Assembly (NCBI RefSeq): GCF_046058945.1
Contig: NZ_CP175511.1
Coordinates: forward strand, 124,001-188,000
Reading direction: 5' to 3'
Length of the DNA: 64,000 nucleotides
From: Brochothrix campestris
Lineage (GTDB): Bacteria; Bacillota; Bacilli; Lactobacillales; Listeriaceae
The position numbers and the translations under genes are program-made. A model generated the notes under the pieces. That model worked only from the letters and a program-made list of their open reading frames with translations, did not search any database and was not told the origin of the DNA. Each line of letters begins with the position of its first letter. Positions within the stretch are counted from its first letter, which is position 1. This document shows positions 62,419 through 64,000 of the stretch, piece after piece.

Positions 62419-63266
62419 TGACAGTTTTTGAATGGCTTCGCCAAGCAAAGCAACGGCTACAAGAGGCAGGGCTTGAACAGTCGATGGCCGACGTGCTACT
62501 GCGACAACTGTTGGACTGGACCAACACTGAGGTGATGATGAAGCGCGGTGTGGCATTGGTTCACGTCCAAATTGACGCATTAGAGCAAGCTTTATCCCGT
62601 GTATTAGACGGTGAACCGGTGCAGTACGTCACTGGTAGTGAGTGGTTTTATGGCCGTCGTTTTAAGGTGAGTCCAGCGGTGCTAATTCCCCGACCCGAAA
62701 CAGAAGAACTTGTCCAGCTGGTGTTAGCTGAAATGGCAGCGATGCGTCTGGAGACAGTTGTTGATGTGGGTACCGGTAGTGGTGCAATCGCACTGAGCTT
62801 AAAAAGTGAGCGCCCGGATTTGTTGGTAACCGCAACGGATATATCCCCAGAAGCACTTGCGGTTGCGCGTATAAACGCAGCTGAACTTGCTGCTGAGGTA
62901 ACCTTTTTAGAAGGGGACTTGTTACAGCCGCTAATTGATCAGCAACGAAAAGTGGCGGTGATTGTATCTAATCCACCGTATATTGCTGCTGCTGAAACAG
63001 CGGTGATGGATCAATCGGTCATCGCGTACGAGCCGCATTTGGCTTTGTTTGCTGCGGATGATGGGCTGGCGTTGTATGAACGGATGTTACAACAACTGCC
63101 ATTGGTGTTATTGCCAGGTGGGATTGTGGCATTTGAAATCGGTTATCAGCAAGGTGAGGCATTAACTCGAATGGTGCATCGTTATTATCCGACAGCAACT
63201 GTAACGGTGTTAAAGGATTTAGCGGGACATGATCGGATGTTGCTAATTAAAGAAGTGTTAACATAA
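62418..63266 (+). CDS. prmC: Release factor glutamine methyltransferase
   Basis: Methylates the GGQ glutamine of release factors. 282 residues: N-terminal helical domain, SAM motif VVDVGTGSGAIALSL, and the catalytic NPPY in VIVSNPPYIAAA. Confidence 0.95.
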   Translation: MTVFEWLRQAKQRLQEAGLEQSMADVLLRQLLDWTNTEVMMKRGVALVHVQIDALEQALSRVLDGEPVQYVTGSEWFYGRRFKVSPAVLIPRPETEELVQLVLAEMAAMRLETVVDVGTGSGAIALSLKSERPDLLVTATDISPEALAVARINAAELAAEVTFLEGDLLQPLIDQQRKVAVIVSNPPYIAAAETAVMDQSVIAYEPHLALFAADDGLALYERMLQQLPLVLLPGGIVAFEIGYQQGEALTRMVHRYYPTATVTVLKDLAGHDRMLLIKEVLT

Positions 63267-63278
63267 ATGGACAGAAAT

Positions 63279-63305
63279 GTTAGGGGAACTCCCCCTAACT
63301 TTTTG
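63279..63305 (+). terminator. Terminator after prmC
   Basis: GTTAGGGG...CCCCTAAC followed by five T residues. Confidence 0.9.
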
Positions 63306-63749
63306 TTTTATTTGGAGAAATCCACAGGGTTATCCACAACCTAGGTATAACTGAACTAATAATGTTATTTATGATAAAGAGAGACCGTTTTCTTTGGTGG
63401 TTTTGAGCAGCTATTAATGGCTTCAAAGTTGGATATAATAGGTTCGTGGAGTTATACACAGTATTATCCACATGCAATTGACAACCGGCCGGAAGTTATC
63501 CACAGCCTGTGCATAAGCTGTGTGTATTGTAGGAGTTGTTTGTTAATTCACTGGAATGGTAATTGTTCGTTTTATATCTTTTTATAGTAGTTAAAAACAA
63601 CTCCTGGAGTAGCTTTTAGTTACTAAACACGAACGATGTCAAGCGTATTAGTTTGGGGATGATGTTTTTTTGGTTAAAAAGACTTAAATTTAGTGACAAA
63701 TGAAATAATCATCGTTAAAATAGAATGTAGACGAAGGGATGTATGAAAA
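63306..63749. promoter_or_regulatory. DnaA-box cluster in a 480-bp gene-free region
   Basis: Five matches to TTATNCACA: 63330-63338, 63452-63460 (TTATACACA), 63464-63472, 63496-63504, and 63508-63516 on the other strand. Three are the perfect TTATCCACA. No ORF with an RBS is present. The ywlC promoter must lie in the right part, but no clear one was picked. Confidence 0.7.
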
Positions 63750-64000
63750 ATGGAGACAGTATTTTTAAAGGCGAGCACAGCGGCGGTTGCGACAGCGGCG
63801 CAAACGCTGCAAGCGGGAGAGTTGGTCGCTTTTCCGACCGAAACAGTCTACGGGCTTGGTGGTGATGCGACGCAATCACGCAGTGTGAAAAAAATATATA
63901 AAGCTAAGGGTCGTCCATCAGATAATCCACTGATTGTTCATATTGCTGAACGTCATCAGTTAGATGCATTTGTAACGACAGTATCGGACCAAGTGGAACA
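63750..64000 (+). CDS. ywlC: L-threonylcarbamoyladenylate synthase (Sua5/YwlC), 3' end outside window
   Basis: First step of t6A37 tRNA modification. The visible 83 residues start METVFLKAS and include the signature VAFPTETVYGLGGDA and KIYKAKGRPSDNPLIVH. ATG 63750 is 10 nt from AAGGGA. Follows prmC as in other Firmicutes. Confidence 0.95.
   Translation, partial: METVFLKASTAAVATAAQTLQAGELVAFPTETVYGLGGDATQSRSVKKIYKAKGRPSDNPLIVHIAERHQLDAFVTTVSDQVE

Noticed and set aside
63306..63749. Chromosomal replication origin
   Set aside because: DnaA boxes are present but there is no dnaA, dnaN, rpmH or rnpA nearby and no obvious AT-rich unwinding repeat.

Overview
The window is a low-G+C Firmicutes chromosome segment. 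The 16S sequence, the operon contents (ywiB-like/argS/rpoE, pyrG-murA-rho-rpmE-tdk-prfA-prmC-ywlC) and the ECF transporters point to the Lactobacillales, probably near the Enterococcaceae/Carnobacteriaceae. I cannot name a genus. By eye the core genes are moderately AT-rich, while the block at 3.4-15.4 kb is much more AT-rich and looks foreign.

Layout. (1) 1-3.4 kb: the end of the general ECF module (ecfA2, ecfT), truA, and the rplM-rpsI ribosomal operon with an L13-leader-like hairpin. (2) 3378-15502: a 12,055-bp genomic island inserted at the 3' end of rpsI. It is bounded by a perfect 70-bp direct repeat that regenerates the S9 C-terminus and its terminator. Just inside is a tyrosine integrase that has lost its N-terminus to an IS3-family element, whose own orfB carries an internal amber stop. 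A degraded ORF follows, then a five-gene operon that I read as a type 3-like BREX phage-defence system (brxF, brxC-type ATPase, pglXI methylase, pglZ, brxA-like). It lacks the brxHII helicase expected between pglXI and pglZ. (3) 15.5-24.5 kb: a tail-anchored protein of unknown function, an AraC-type regulator fused to a glycosidase-like domain, and two GH3 glycosidases, one membrane-tethered with reversed domain order. A cre site precedes the GH3 pair. (4) 24.5-29.8 kb: a metallo-beta-lactamase-fold hydrolase and a MurNAc salvage cluster (murQ-murP-mupG-murR), with a well-resolved promoter, a candidate MurR palindrome and a cre site. (5) 29.8-33.4 kb: a thiamine-type ECF transporter (ykoE-ykoD-ykoC) under a TPP riboswitch, and bioY behind a BirA-type operator. 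BioY has no ATPase beside it and probably shares the ECF module at the window start. (6) 33.6-44.4 kb: two tandem, almost identical rRNA operons, then tRNA-Asn and tRNA-Thr. The first operon has three promoters and the second has one. (7) 44.7-52.2 kb: M20 amidohydrolase, VOC protein, YxeA-like protein, a small HTH protein, a carbamoyltransferase, a LipL-like acyltransferase, an HD phosphohydrolase, an array of structured 118-bp repeats and a tautomerase. (8) 52.4-64 kb: housekeeping genes, with a CTP-sensing attenuator before pyrG and a cluster of DnaA boxes between prmC and ywlC.

The most interesting items are the helicase-less BREX-3-like island with its full history of integration and immobilisation, the 118-bp hairpin repeats and related dispersed sequences, the two DnaA-box clusters away from any dnaA gene, and several regulatory sites that can be read almost base by base (pyrG, bioY, murQ).
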